DNA of 64,000 bases from Diphasiastrum complanatum (GCA_029204225.1 CM055095.1:22064699-22128698), one strand, 5' to 3'; shown: positions 34,131-44,945, counted from the first letter of the stretch. Notes: generated by a model from the sequence alone, not told the origin. Program-made: numbers and translations.

Positions 34131-34914
34131 ACTTCATATGCTATCTTTAGCCAGCTCTAACATTTCTTGCATATTCGCAAAGAAATCAGTTACGGCTTGC
34201 ACTCTAAGGTTTTTCATGCCTACACTAATCGGTGATCAAAGTTGATAACCATACATAATCATGAAAGGGCTAAATTCGGTCGCTGAATGTTTTGCACTAT
34301 TATATGCAAATTTCACCAGTGGAAGGTAATTTTTCCAATCAGACTGCCGATGGCCCACATATGCTCACAGCATATCCTCCATTGTCTGATTGGTCCTTTC
34401 CATTTGACCGTCTGATTCCAAATGATCTGTAGAACTCATACTTAAAGTCGTTTCCAACTTTTCAAATATTGCTTGCCAAAAATTCCCAGTGAATTTTGGG
34501 TCACGGTCACTGACAATATCACAAGGCAACCCGTACAATCAAAAAAGCTTCTCAACAAATAGTGAGCTGGTTCTGGAGCTTTAACAATAGTTTTTGTTGG
34601 GATAAATTAAACAAACTTTGTAAGTCTGTCAACAATGACCCAAACCGAATCGTGGCCCTTCCGTGTACGTGTGGAAGCCCGACCACAAAATCCATAGATA
34701 TATTTTTCCACTTTCCGATAGGAATATCTAAAAGATGTAATAGGCCACTAGCTTTTAGCCTCTCTACTTTTTTTAACTGGCACTTAGCACATGTAAGTAC
34801 ATAGGCCTCTACTTGACTTTTCATCTTAGGCCACCAAAATTGCCGTCGAACTAAGTCAAGTGTTCTTTGTATATCTGGATGTCCTCTTTGCGCATGGACT
34901 ATCATGACACTCAT
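34131..34914 (-). pseudogene. Gypsy-A integrase zinc-binding and core domains
   Basis: Minus strand: HAQRGHPDIQRTLDLVRRQF (34890) then CAKCQLKK (34790) form the HHCC zinc module. WKNISMDFVVGLP (34700) holds the first core Asp. A shift near 34600 follows, then DIVSDRDPKFTGNFW (34490, second Asp) and ESDGQMERTNQTMEDM (34390, Glu). Several stops make it inactive. Confidence 0.75.
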
Positions 34915-34964
34915 GCAAGATTTGGGCCCTTACTGTGTCATTCTCCAATACACACACCTTGTCT

Positions 34965-35660
34965 TTACGAAACAAATTCCTGCCTAAGTTCATTATAGGC
35001 TTCAAACTCTGTAGTGTTCTCACTAGGTATATTCATGGCATTTATGTTCAGTATTTTATCATTGCAGCAAATGAAATCATTATGAAAATATAAATAAACT
35101 TTAAAATCAGAATTATTCATTATTGAATCAAGTTTCTGTTTAGAATAAGGATTAACATTTTTAGTGTTAACACTTAAACTAGCCTTGATCTTAATTAAAG
35201 AATTCTCATGCATAAAAGATAAAGATTTTTCAACAAAATCAATTCTCAATGACTTATTCTTATCAAAATGCCATTGCTGCCCGAGAACAATATCTACATT
35301 AGCTAATGCAACAACATGGAATTCTAGTTTTTCAAAGTAATCATGTATGTGTAACTCTACATCAGGAACAACATAATCCATAAACTCGGAATTGCTTCCC
35401 GATGCCATTGTCACACAATATTTTTTCTTTCTTTTTCGGGTAGAAAGCTTTAGTATCTGCACCAAATACACATTAATAAAGTTATGAGTGGATCCAGTGT
35501 CAAAAAGAATATTAACAACTTGATCTTTAACTTTACCTTTAATGCAAATAAGGTCATTAGGTCCAAAAACTAAAGAACTAAAGAAACATACATCCATCTC
35601 ATTACTTCGAGATAAATTACCTGAGGTAGAAGCTTGAAGCACATATTCTTCTTACGAACT
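34965..35660 (-). pseudogene. Gypsy-A aspartic protease, followed directly by integrase
   Basis: 225-codon frame. IKGKVKDQVVNILFDTGSTH (about 35520) has the catalytic DTG. NVYLVQILKL and VDIVLGQQWHFD (35290; family pattern hhLGxxWL) support a retropepsin. About 120 residues without a recognised motif follow. The frame ends about 50 bases before the integrase zinc module, so the RT and RNase H, normally about 1.5-2 kb, are absent. Confidence 0.8.
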
Positions 35661-35689
35661 TCAGCTATATCTCTGCCACCTTGATGGCT

Positions 35690-36474
35690 TTTAAAATTTT
35701 TCTTGGTTTTTTTTTCGATTGTTGGAATTGGGATGTGTTTCATTAACAACTTCCCTATCCTTCCTCTTGAATTGAAAACCTTTTTTTGGCTCATTAGGCT
35801 GGTGACCCCTAGATGGCTTAGGTGTGTCATCAAAATACTTTGCAACCCTAAAAGCATCCTCTAGGGTTTTTGGATGGTTCCTACGAACACCCACTTGGTA
35901 ATCTTTTGGATCATAAACATTAACATTTGTACCTTTGGTAGAATGTCACTATAAAGTGGATTCAGGTACTCATGAAAATCTTGAATAAATTGTTCCAAAC
36001 CTTTATTCATTGTTAAATGACTCAACTTTTGAAAGTGTCTATAGTCATCTAATAGTGGTAGGAAGTATTCTCTAAAACTATGCAAAAATCATCCCATGTA
36101 CAAGGTTGATTGCCTTTTGCAAGTAGGTCATCCCACCATACTAAGGCTCTTCCTTCAAGAAACATAGTTATAGTGGACAACTTTTCACATTCAGGAAATT
36201 GGTTTATGCCAAAATATTTGTTCCATACATTAAGCCATGTACTTACCACTTGCAAGTTCCTATCTTTCTTCTCCCTTATGAACAATTTTACGGGAGGTGG
36301 AACTACATGTTTCTTATGGTTGGCTAATCTAGACTCTAAGTCTTGGTTCCTTTGATTAGTTTCAAGAAGCTTTTTATTAGTGGCTTGAATTTGTTGGTAT
36401 AAAAGTTCAAGAGCTTGTGCCACATCGGATGAGTTTGATAGATCAAATGATGGGTTTTCATTGGTTTGATCCAT
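35690..36474 (-). pseudogene. Gypsy-A gag
   Basis: Starts with ATG at 36474 (MDQTNENPSFDLSNSSD). It has a coiled segment LLYQQIQATNKKLLETNQRN, then the gag core with VVSTWLNVWNKYF and FLEGRALVWWDDLL (36130), typical of Ty3/Gypsy gag. A frameshift near 36080 and a second near 35880 follow, ending in KTLEDAFRVAKYFDDTPKPS and a Lys/Asn-rich tail. The zinc knuckle is not visible. Encodes the capsid of the element; broken. Confidence 0.75.
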
Positions 36475-37463
36475 TGGAGTTGCTTGTGTGTTTTCCTATT
36501 ATGTAAATACAACAACAAGTAATTCTAGTTAGAATGATAGAAATGCTTGAATTCTTACATAATCCAATGCAAATAAAAGCATTTACTTCTACTCATTCAA
36601 TACTTATTGTTTGTAAGCTCAATCCAAGCTTAAGAGAAAACTACACCAAGCAGTTTCTTACTTTTGCCTCAATCCAAAGCAAAAATCAAAACTAATCTTT
36701 ATGTAAACTTCAATCAACTACTTCAAGCTAATGTTTACATAAAGTTCCCATTCCAATTCCATTTCCATTTGTCATTTCAAATTCAACACAAGTTTTCAAA
36801 TTTCTCACTTTCCTAGTTCTTCAAATCCATGAAACTAGTGACTAGAAATGGAAAACTAATGAAGTTCTATGAAAACTTCACTTTTCATATCTATTTTTTC
36901 GATTAACAAATCTGAAAATTAGAACTTCAAAATGACAAAAAATAAATAAATTTCAAAACCTTTTTTAAGCATAAAGTTACACTACCTTTTCCTTCCTACA
37001 TTGCCATTTTTATGAAACTAGTAGGTATAAAAAGTTCACTTTTCAAATCTAATTTTCAGATTTACAGGTATGGAAAAAAGTACTTCAAAATGAAAATCAA
37101 AAGTTTAAACACTTCATTTATGCAAAAAAAACACTAGTTTTGATCAAAACACATAGCTAGAATCAATCTTTTTGCAAAAAAAAAAAATTGTGAATTTAGA
37201 GGAAGACTTCCTCTAAACATTCCACGTACCATTTTTCAAAAAGATTTAAAACCAAAAGTTTAAAACTTCTCTAACATAATACAAAATCAGCCTTTACAAT
37301 TCTATAAGCATCACTACTCTTTATCAAGAGAACTACATTCATTGGTTACTTCAACTACAAGCTTCTTATTACTAAAAAAGCCAATAATCTTCCCCAATTT
37401 TTTTTTAGTTTGTGATCTTTATAGATCTTGAAGAAGGTTAGAAAGGTTACCATCCTTTGTCTA
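36475..37463 (-). other. Gypsy-A untranslated leader
   Basis: About 1 kb between primer site and gag start, AT-rich, no coding signal. Loose repeats of AAAACTTCA/AAGTTTAAAAC and AAATCT...TTCAGA occur. An untranslated leader is the expected content by position. Confidence 0.5.
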
Positions 37464-37475
37464 GCTCTGATACCA
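37464..37475 (-). other. Primer-binding site of Gypsy-A
   Basis: GCTCTGATACCA on the plus strand, i.e. TGGTATCAGAGC on the minus strand, complementary to the 3' end of plant initiator-Met tRNA. The LTR starts two bases further on. Confidence 0.85.
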
Positions 37476-37477
37476 CC

Positions 37478-37561
37478 TTTACAAATGAAGTCAGGAAGTC
37501 CTCCTAATGCAAAGGTAGTGCCTCCAAAGGTCCTTCAAGTAACTTATGTCCCATACCATAA
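37478..37561 (-). repeat. Inner piece of the Gypsy-A 5' LTR
   Basis: Matches 32637-32703, then joins ACTTATGTCCCATACCATAA of 32963-32983 (so about 260 bases are missing), and is interrupted by Gypsy-B. The LTR resumes at 44690 with ATAAGCAAGATCC, which in the other LTR follows without a break. Confidence 0.75.
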
Positions 37562-37775
37562 TAAGTATACCTATTGGGCTCTCACTAGTGTATTGTGACA
37601 CTAGTAGTCGTATGCTACTGGTGTGATGCCTCATTCCTCTTTGAGATTGATCCATAGTTTGGGGGCTAGATCCATAAGATCTAGGTTTGGTTGGGTTGGT
37701 TTATCCACCATCCGATTCCCTTGTGTTGCTTTGTTGCAGCTTGCTTGGCTAGTGATCCTTGGTGGAGTCTTTATA
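37562..37775 (+). repeat. 5' LTR of Gypsy-B
   Basis: Shares with 44468-44689 the words TATTGGGCTCTCACTAGTGT, AGATCTAGGTTTGGTTGGGT, CACCATCCGATTCCCT and GGCTAGTGATCCTTGGTGGA. It ends GTCTTTATA one base before the primer site. Confidence 0.85.
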
Positions 37776-37776
37776 T

Positions 37777-37788
37777 TGGTATCAGAGC
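37777..37788 (+). other. Primer-binding site of Gypsy-B
   Basis: TGGTATCAGAGC, exact match to the usual plant iMet primer site, one base after the 5' LTR. Confidence 0.9.
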
Positions 37789-40700
37789 TAAGCGGTTTTG
37801 CCATTGTGAAGTGCTCAAGATGATGCCAAGATCTTAAGTGGGATCTTCATGTTGGGGATCCTGATTCTTGGATTTTAAGGAGCAAAAGTTTGGGGATAAA
37901 ATTGGTGGGTGTTTCATGTTCTCTTCTCTAATGATTAATCATGGGTTTTTGGGAGGATATCGATTGTTTGGTAGGGGTACTACCAAATGGAACAATCGGT
38001 TTGATAAAGTACACTCTTGAATGGTGATTTGGAAGGGATTTTGATTCACTAGTAACATTAAGTTTTTTGTGATTATTTTTGCCTTTTGCTTTTTGATGTC
38101 AAGCCAAAATTTCTGCCTCTTGAAAGCTAAAAATTGGTTCTTTCAAAAAGATGGATTTCTTGAGTACTTTATGGCAAAGCAATGGAACTTGTTTGCCTCT
38201 CATTTGCATCCTGGCAGCTCCTCAGGCCTATCTCCTGCTCACGGCCGGCAGGGAATGGGAGGGTTGCGATGTGGTGAGGGGGATTTAGAAAGATTTTTGT
38301 TTCTAAATTGTTGTTGCATGGGGGGGGAGGTGCGGGATGAGCTTTTGTCAAATTGTTTTTTTTTTTCCTCATGGTTTTCTATAGCTTTATTGGATGGGTC
38401 TTTCTTTGGTAGGTAACTTTGGTTAGACAAAATTTAGCAATGGTTAAACGATGATCTTTAGGCACATTGGTTATGGTTTAATGCATTTGCCTATCTAAAT
38501 ACATGTTTGTAGGTATCATTTTCAAACCCCCTTATTTTCATAAAAACGGATAACTTTTTATGAGAATTGTTTTGATGAACGCTTCAATACCCGGTACAAA
38601 CTATTGGGGTTACTCTCGATTCTAGTTAATTGCTTTACACCTTTGGTAAAGCCGTTTTGTGGAACTTTGACTTTAAGGCATAAAAAACCAGAATAATCAA
38701 TTGTAAAATCTATTTATTAACCACCATTGTGGTTTATCAACATGGTATACACTACCAAAATGGCCTGACCCCCAAAATTGATAAGCCATTGAATAAGGGA
38801 AAAAAAAGCATTTATAAACTGGAAAATATTGTTCACCAAAAGAGAAACCAATTTGATATGCCATATGACACTCTAAATCGAACGGTTCTGAAGAATCGTA
38901 ACGCCCGATAGGCAAAACTCATATGGAAATTTGATTTTGAAGTTTGGCATATCTTGTAATTCAATATTGTTTTTAGAACCGTGAAATTTGATAAAGAATA
39001 TTCAATTACAAGCCTCTAAGGTTGAATAGCGGTTTTTGCAATTTATGCACTTTGAATTCAACTCGTTAAAGAGTAATCCTAATTGAAATATCTTAATCAA
39101 ATTCGTTCTTAATCGAATTATTCCCCCTCATTCTTACCCAATACTAAATCTGTCACTCACGGAATGATGAGGCGTGACCCACAATCTTTTTGTGACCGTA
39201 AAGATTAAGTAAGCGGGAAAGACTAACGTGAGTCGGAATTTGTACTATAAAGTTAGAATTTGGAGGAATTCTTGAGAACTTTGATAGTACCGATTGGTTG
39301 GACTCAAATGTCATGTGAGTCATTTGTTAAATTTATAGATTTTTAACAACTCTATAAGACAAATACCAAAAATTAGTTTTTGGATGATGGATCGGGAAGT
39401 GGATGGTCTTCCTAGAGGAAGAACATGTGGTATGGGACGCATGCAATTCCAAAGGGGACATCTGAAACTAACTGGATCAGTTTGACCATAATAAGGTCGT
39501 AAATCTAAATGATGCCAAATACTATGAGTCATAAAATAAGTGTTTTGTCGGAAATGTGAGGTATTGGTCATGACCCATTATGGATATCTCAAATTTATAA
39601 AACCGGAAAACCACAAGCTATTTCTTTTTATTAAGAATATATTTGTGAATTTCTTAAACATTGATCAACCTGTTTTCTTGTGATTCCTTGGAAGGTAATT
39701 TTTATTGCCTGTCGACCTTGGACGATGTCACAAGTATGATTAATGGAATCGTTTTCTAAATGTTTTCCTTACATAAATCTTCAAAAAAGTCCTTTTTTGA
39801 TTTACAGGTCAATTCTTAATAAGGGTAACAAAGAAGATCTTTTGATAAGTCTTTCACAAAAATGTGTTGGGACATTATCAATATTTAGTTACAATGATGC
39901 AACACCTTTTTTGACTTTCAAGATTCTTGGATCTCTTCTTTGAAACTTCTCCTAGGCCAAATCTAGATTGACAGGCACCCCTTGGAAAATCGTGCCGTTT
40001 CCTGTTAAAAAGGGGAGAGAAGTGGGAAGAAAAGAGAGCTATCAAGGAGAAACATCTATGATAGATTCCAAGAGGAATCTGTTATATCTATGGATGAGGG
40101 ACTTGTTTCATGAATCAGAAACGATAAGATATTTTGATATCTGGTTTGAAGATGTAAGATAAGAAAACTAGAAAACACTCTTGTGGTAGAAGAGTGGCTG
40201 ATTACAAGTCCGATTGATTTGTGCCAGAACTAGGGAATTCTATAGCAAGCTGGGGTTTGTTGAAACATGTTCCTTACTGGAAGCAATCAACTTGATCTTA
40301 GTGAGGACTGGGATCCGTGAGTTGATGCAAGGAATGAAATCTGAGATTTTGGGATGTGAAATAGCACTCTTTGAAAAATATTCTCTCTTTGATGATAACC
40401 AAGTTATAGGATTCTTGGTTAAAAAAGATATGCTATGTAGTGAATCTTTGTATGATCATAAAAGCCTTTCGTAAAAACTTCTAATCTTGTGTATCTACAA
40501 AGGATTCCTTAGACTAAGTTTATTTGCATGCACAAACTAGTCATTAGAACATAGGCATATTGATGAGAATTGTGTAGAGACAATTTCTCACTAGGTAATA
40601 GTGATTTCTCGATGAGAGTTTCTTATAAATCTAAGTGGGATTAGAATTAGATTGAATGTGGTGTCTTGGATCCACACCTAGACATTGAAATATTTTCTAA

Positions 40701-40920
40701 ATCCAATGCAGCTAACCGAGTTAGAAGTGCTACTTCTGAGTTAGTTATTCAGATTGTGAGGGATTTCAGATCATTCAAGATCCAATCCATGTCCCTGATC
40801 TTTGGTTACAATAAGGAGCAAACCAACATTCCTGCCAATGTAGAAAAATCAGCATCTACATACAAAATGAGATGCAAACTCTAAGAGATATTGATCAAAC
40901 ATGAACCAAAATATAAAATA
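37789..40920 (+). other. Gypsy-B 5' interior without recognisable gag/pol
   Basis: Frames at 39968-40162, 40214-40474 and 40666-40884 read as weakly protein-like text (for example LYLWMRDLFHESETIRYFDI; GCEIALFEKYSLFDDNQVIG; PHLDIEIFSKSNAANRVRSA) separated by stops, but I recognise no domain. The first part (37.8-39.7 kb) looks non-coding. It could be a long leader, a captured host fragment or a decayed gag of an unfamiliar type. Confidence 0.35.
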
Positions 40921-41408
40921 TGTTTGTTGTCTGTACAATTACAATACCCTACTTTATTTCACACGTGTGGAACCGAAAATAGCAAAATATGAGCATTCTA
41001 CACACAAGATTGCAAGATAACACGAAGATAGTGCACCAATGAGTAGTAGAACCCAAAGAGAACCATGTATAATGATGAAATGAGAGAGAGAAGAGAGAAG
41101 ATATGTCTCTCCACGAGCTGCATCCTATTATAGAGTTTCTAAACCCTATTTGGCCACTTGGCTTTCCCTCCAAAATGTAAACCCTACTATTTTTGGGTCT
41201 AGGTTCAATGTACCCAAAGTTCAAATTTGAATCTCTCTCAAACTTGACTACCAACTTTTGCACACTTTCGAAAAGTCTTAATTGAATGTATTTTAAACTA
41301 ATATAACTTCAGAAAGTTTATCTCTAAGTCTAAAATGAGTTTTGGCCTCTTATTGACAATTTACCAAAATATGACTAAACTAGACTAAACTAGTTGAAAT
41401 CTCTCACA
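40921..41408 (-). repeat. 3' LTR of the gag-protease Copia derivative
   Basis: On the minus strand it starts TGTGAGAGATTTCAACTAG immediately after GAAGAGGGAG. The plus-strand left end is TGTTTGTTGTCTG, i.e. the LTR ends ...CA. It carries CACACGTGTG at 40960-40969. No second copy is in the window, so the outer end is inferred. Confidence 0.65.
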
Positions 41409-41419
41409 CTCCCTCTTCA

Positions 41420-42522
41420 ACTAGTTTTGGCATGGTTTTGACAATAGAACTTTGATCCAGCTTTAGAATGATCTCCATCCTAAGTATAGATCTCCTTTCT
41501 AAGGTTCTAAAGTATCTTCCATAATTGATATAGAGAATAGTGTCCAAATTGGATGCTTCACTATTTCTTACATCAATTTTACACATCAAGATATAACTAG
41601 AACATGAAGAACCAAATAGAATGTGAATGAAATGATTCCTCCATGTTTCAAAATTTGAAATCTCTGGAAAATTATAGCAACCAAACAATAAATGTGAGTG
41701 ATGACCGTTTGCTTGCTTGTCTCCTCCAACTTTGTCCTTTCTTCAAATATGTCTCCACCATAAAACTCCATGAATGAGCCTCCATCTCCATCTTGCCACA
41801 AGAAACCATGAAACCTTGGAAATCCATGAGTAGGTGAGTACATTAATGATGCAAATCCAGCACCACATGACTCCATAAACCAAGTAGGTTGCACTAGTCC
41901 ATCTTCAAGATCTACTTGACACAAGAAAATGACCATGAATTCACCAAAAATTGACAATCTCCAAGTATTGGCACCAAGTAGCTCAACACTTGAGAACTTG
42001 ATCATGGATGAGTGATATAATGAGCCTCCAATAGCTTCATTTCCATCAACAAAACCAGCCAAGAATGCTAGTACAAATCCAACATCAAAACAATGCTCAC
42101 CAATGTAGCTAGTTTTACCATATCTTGACAATTTGCACACATCCACATGAAAATGCTCAAACATGAGATAGAACAAGTAAAGTAAACTTGAACAACACTT
42201 CCTTGATTTGCTCCATGTAGTCTTCTCCAACCAACCTTTTGCCATCTTGATCATGAGTGATCAGTTCACAATCATAGAATCCTTTGTGTTGATGAAGAGA
42301 TGTGAGATCCATGCCGTGGATCTTCCCAAGAACCAATCTTCCATTGCTCTTTCCTTCATAAGACTCCCTCTTAATGATTGCATCATAAGAAGTAGAAACC
42401 TCAAAGACATTAGAAGCCATGAGAAAAATGATTAGTACCTTCAACATAAGGATGATTGCAGTACTCTCTTTTTTTAAACAAAAACTTCTACTCAATGTTT
42501 TAGGTAATGACTCATATAATAA
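41420..42522 (-). other. Unrecognised segment between gag-protease and LTR
   Basis: Two overlapping minus-strand frames (42157-42495, 112 codons; 41586-42254, 222 codons) fill the place where pol should be. The first has a hydrophobic start (MLKVLIIFLMASN) and then polar text. The second contains HGFLWQDGDGGSFMEFYGGD. Neither matches a family I know. They may be coding, or just stop-poor sequence. Confidence 0.3.
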
Positions 42523-43930
42523 TTATTCTTCCTCACTATCATTCACAATGAAATCATTCAAAGTACATCCTACTTTGAACTCTTCACAAACTTCTCTTCT
42601 CCTTGACTTGTGACTATCTCCCTCACCAAGTTTCTTGATAGAACCATTTGATCTACTCTCTTTATGAAGACATGTGACTCCACTTGTTGGAAAAATGACT
42701 TTCTTGGAATCATAACAAAAGAATCTAGAAGAACCATCTCCTTCATGCATGCACCTAGCAACATCTTTTTCCATATGATCAAAGAAATCATTAACAACAA
42801 TCTTTTCCAAGGAAGAACCTTCACCTCCATTGATGAAGTTAGCTCTTTCCTTACCTTATGCATTCTTGCACTTGCCATGAAGAACCATTGAAACACCATC
42901 ATTATCCTCAAGACTAGCCAAGTTTGCACAAAGATGAACATCTCCAAGAAGCATATTAGATCTTGACCTAGATCTAGAATAAGGAAGCTTTTTAGACTTT
43001 GCATAAGATCCACCAATCTTATTGATGCTAAAAGGTAACTTTGGAAAGTTGAGACCAATATCCTTTTCCATTACATCCTTTTTGTTAGCCATAACAAAAG
43101 CATCAAGCTTGAAAAGTCTACCTTGTCTATTGCCCCTAGCAACCAAGATTTCTTCCTTTGTAATGAAACAAGGATCACCACCAAACTTTACCATGTATCC
43201 TTTCTCTATCATTTGACCAACACTTAACAAATTCTTTGAAAGTTAAGGAATGTAAAGAACACCATCAAGTATTGCTTTCCTATTAGTAGAGAGACAAATA
43301 GGAATTGAACCAATACCTTCAATCACACACTCACCACCATTGGCCATGTGAATTGCTTTCTTGGCTCCATCATAAGTGACCAAAGAAGTAAAGAACTTCT
43401 TGTGACTAGTCATGTGTGAACTAGCTCCACTATCAATCCACCATGAATCTTTGTCACCTTCACTTGATATTGGACTTGAAGAACACATCAAAAGAGAATC
43501 ACCACCACCTAGATCCTCATCATTAGTAGTAAAGTTGATTTGCTTGCCACCTTCATCTCTTTGCTTCTTCAAACATTCATTTGCAAAATGCCCTTTGATT
43601 CCACAATAAAAGCATTTCAACTTAGACTTATCTTTCTTTTTGCCAAAAGAAGAAGTCTCACCTTGATCTTGCCCTTTAGACCACTTGCCTTTGCCTTTGC
43701 CTTTGAACTTGCCTTTGATGAACATAGCCTCCTCTTCATATTGAGATGTCGATGTAGATCCACCTCCTCTTGATTGAAGCCTATACTCCTCATTCACCAA
43801 GATCTCTTGCAAATCCATAATACTTGGCAAAGTCTTTTGAATAGCAAAACTTTGAACAAGATTAGCATGATCATCCAACAAGCCATTAAGTATAACTTGA
43901 ACAAGTTCTACTTCCTTAATGCTTTCATCA
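42523..43930 (-). pseudogene. Gag-protease with a non-standard C-terminus
   Basis: One reading frame of about 469 codons with only two stops (TAA at 43240-43242 region, and one at 42856). It contains the gag end (ELVQVILNGLLDDHANLVQS), zinc knuckle CFYCGIKGHFANEC (43600), protease WWIDSGASSHMTS (43430), PNLSKNLLSVGQ-like SKNLLSVGQMIEKGYMVKF (43210) and the pre-integrase start RQGRLFKLDA (43110). Then, instead of the LWH.RLGHP zinc module, it runs into MANKKDVMEKDIGLNFPKLP, an Arg/Ser patch YSRSRSRS and an acidic end NDFIVNDSEEE. I do not recognise this tail. It may be a captured or rearranged sequence. Confidence 0.7.
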
Positions 43931-44467
43931 GTACATGCTAAATATGGGTGACAGATAGCACGTGAGAATGTCCAGTGTGCCTAGGATAGAAACCGACATT
44001 ATGCTAATCTGAAAAGATCGCCTCGAGACTTTCGAGTGGGGGATTGGGTGTATTTGAGAATCTCGAAGGATTCTAGTGTAATGTGTATCGACAAGCATTA
44101 CAAATTGTCCCCTAGGTATAGAGGACCATATCAGATCTTGAAAAAGATCCGATCCTTAGCTTACCAGTTGGACCTCCCATAAGGAACTCAAATGCATCCG
44201 GTTTTTCACGTAAGCTGACTCAAGAAGAATCTACGTGAGGGATCGCATCTTGGTTTTGGAGATCAATTGGACCTGTTGGATAAATTATCGGGTGTGTCTC
44301 GACTTGAATCCGGAAGGATCTTGGATACAAGAACTAACCCAGAGATCAGTAGAACAACAACCTGTAAGTTAGTTATGACTATAACGGAATTGGGGCCCTT
44401 ATGTGCATATGGTCATAATTAATGGTTGTACAGTGCACTACTAGTGGTGCATGGGCCTTAGAGGGTA
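43931..44467 (+). pseudogene. Gypsy-B integrase C-terminus
   Basis: Plus-strand text RNRHYANLKRSPRDFRVGDW then VYLRISKDSS (44030), KLSPRYRGPYQILKKI (44105) and QMHPVFHVS (44190) is the C-terminal GPY-type region of Ty3/Gypsy integrase. Stops at about 43980 and 44180 break it. It is followed by 120 non-coding bases with the purine stretch TTAGAGGG just before the LTR. Confidence 0.75.
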
Positions 44468-44689
44468 TAAGTATACCTATTGGGCTCTCACTAGTGTATC
44501 CTTGATTGTGAGACTAGTAGTCGTATGCTGCTGGTGTGATCCCTCATTCCTATTTGAGATTGATTTATAGCTTGGGGGCTAGATCCGTAAGATCTAGGTT
44601 TGGTTGGGTTGGTTTGTCCACCATCCGATTCCCTCGTATTGCTTTGCTGCAGCTTGCTTGGCTAGTGATCCTTGGTGGAAGTCTTTATA
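44468..44689 (+). repeat. 3' LTR of Gypsy-B
   Basis: Copy of 37562-37775 with a few substitutions and an insertion (CCTTGATTG near 44500). It is followed by the ATAA duplication and the resumed Gypsy-A LTR. Confidence 0.85.
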
Positions 44690-44945
44690 ATAAGCAAGAT
44701 CCAAACCCTAAACATACTACACACAATAAAACACTCTATCTCTCCCCTGATTCCATACCTCCGACCAAGGTATAGTCACTTGCCTGCCCTTATCTAAAGG
44801 CACCTATCCAAGGGTATCCCTTATCCAAGGGTACTCCTTATCCTAAGGGTACCCCTTATCCAAGGGTAACTTGTCATTTAGTCCCCAACACTAAATGGAC
44901 ATATAGGGGTCACTGAAGTACTGCTAGTTACATATGTATGTAACA
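44690..44945 (-). repeat. Outer piece of the Gypsy-A 5' LTR
   Basis: Continues the LTR after Gypsy-B with AAGCAAGATCCAAACCCTAA. It has about five TATCC(T)AAGGGTA units near 44795-44870 against about three in the 3' LTR, then CACTAAATGGACATATAGGG, ending ATGTAACA at 44945. Confidence 0.8.

Larger units (their letters stand above)
40921..43930 (-). mobile_element. Copia derivative with gag and protease only (minus), inserted in Gypsy-B
   Basis: 3' LTR 40921-41408; purine tract complement CTCCCTCTTCAA at 41409-41420; unknown segment 41420-42520; gag-protease frame 42523-43930; 5' end cut off at 43930, where Gypsy-B integrase starts. Integrase, RT and RNase H are missing. The architecture resembles the non-autonomous gag-only plant elements called TR-GAG. 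Confidence 0.65.
37562..44689 (+). mobile_element. Gypsy-B: LTR element inserted in the Gypsy-A LTR
   Basis: Two LTRs of 214 and 222 bp (37562-37775, 44468-44689) flank it. The uninterrupted target is readable in the other Gypsy-A LTR (CCATACCATAAGCAAG). ATAA is present on both sides (37558-37561, 44690-44693), consistent with a 4-5 bp target duplication. The LTR ends are TAAGTATACC...GTCTTTATA rather than TG...CA. Inside: primer site, 3.1 kb without a recognised gag or pol, an inserted Copia derivative, then the Gypsy integrase tail. It is a deletion derivative. Confidence 0.7.
32636..44945 (-). mobile_element. Gypsy-A: chromovirus-type Ty3/Gypsy, minus strand, carrying a nested Gypsy-B
   Basis: 3' LTR 32636-33629, coding remnants 33640-36474, leader to 37463, primer site 37464-37475. 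The 5' LTR is split into 37478-37561 and 44690-44945. Flanks are ACATC on the left (32631-32635) and ACGTC on the right (44946-44950), a 5-bp duplication with one transition. The element landed in the leader of element D. Confidence 0.75.

Noticed and set aside
37777-37788. tRNA gene at TGGTATCAGAGC sites (also 37464, 56590)
   Set aside because: These are 12-base primer sites adjoining LTRs; no cloverleaf sequence surrounds them.
38069-38416. 115-codon plus frame in Gypsy-B
   Set aside because: No domain; overlaps poly-G and poly-T runs; not kept as a gene.
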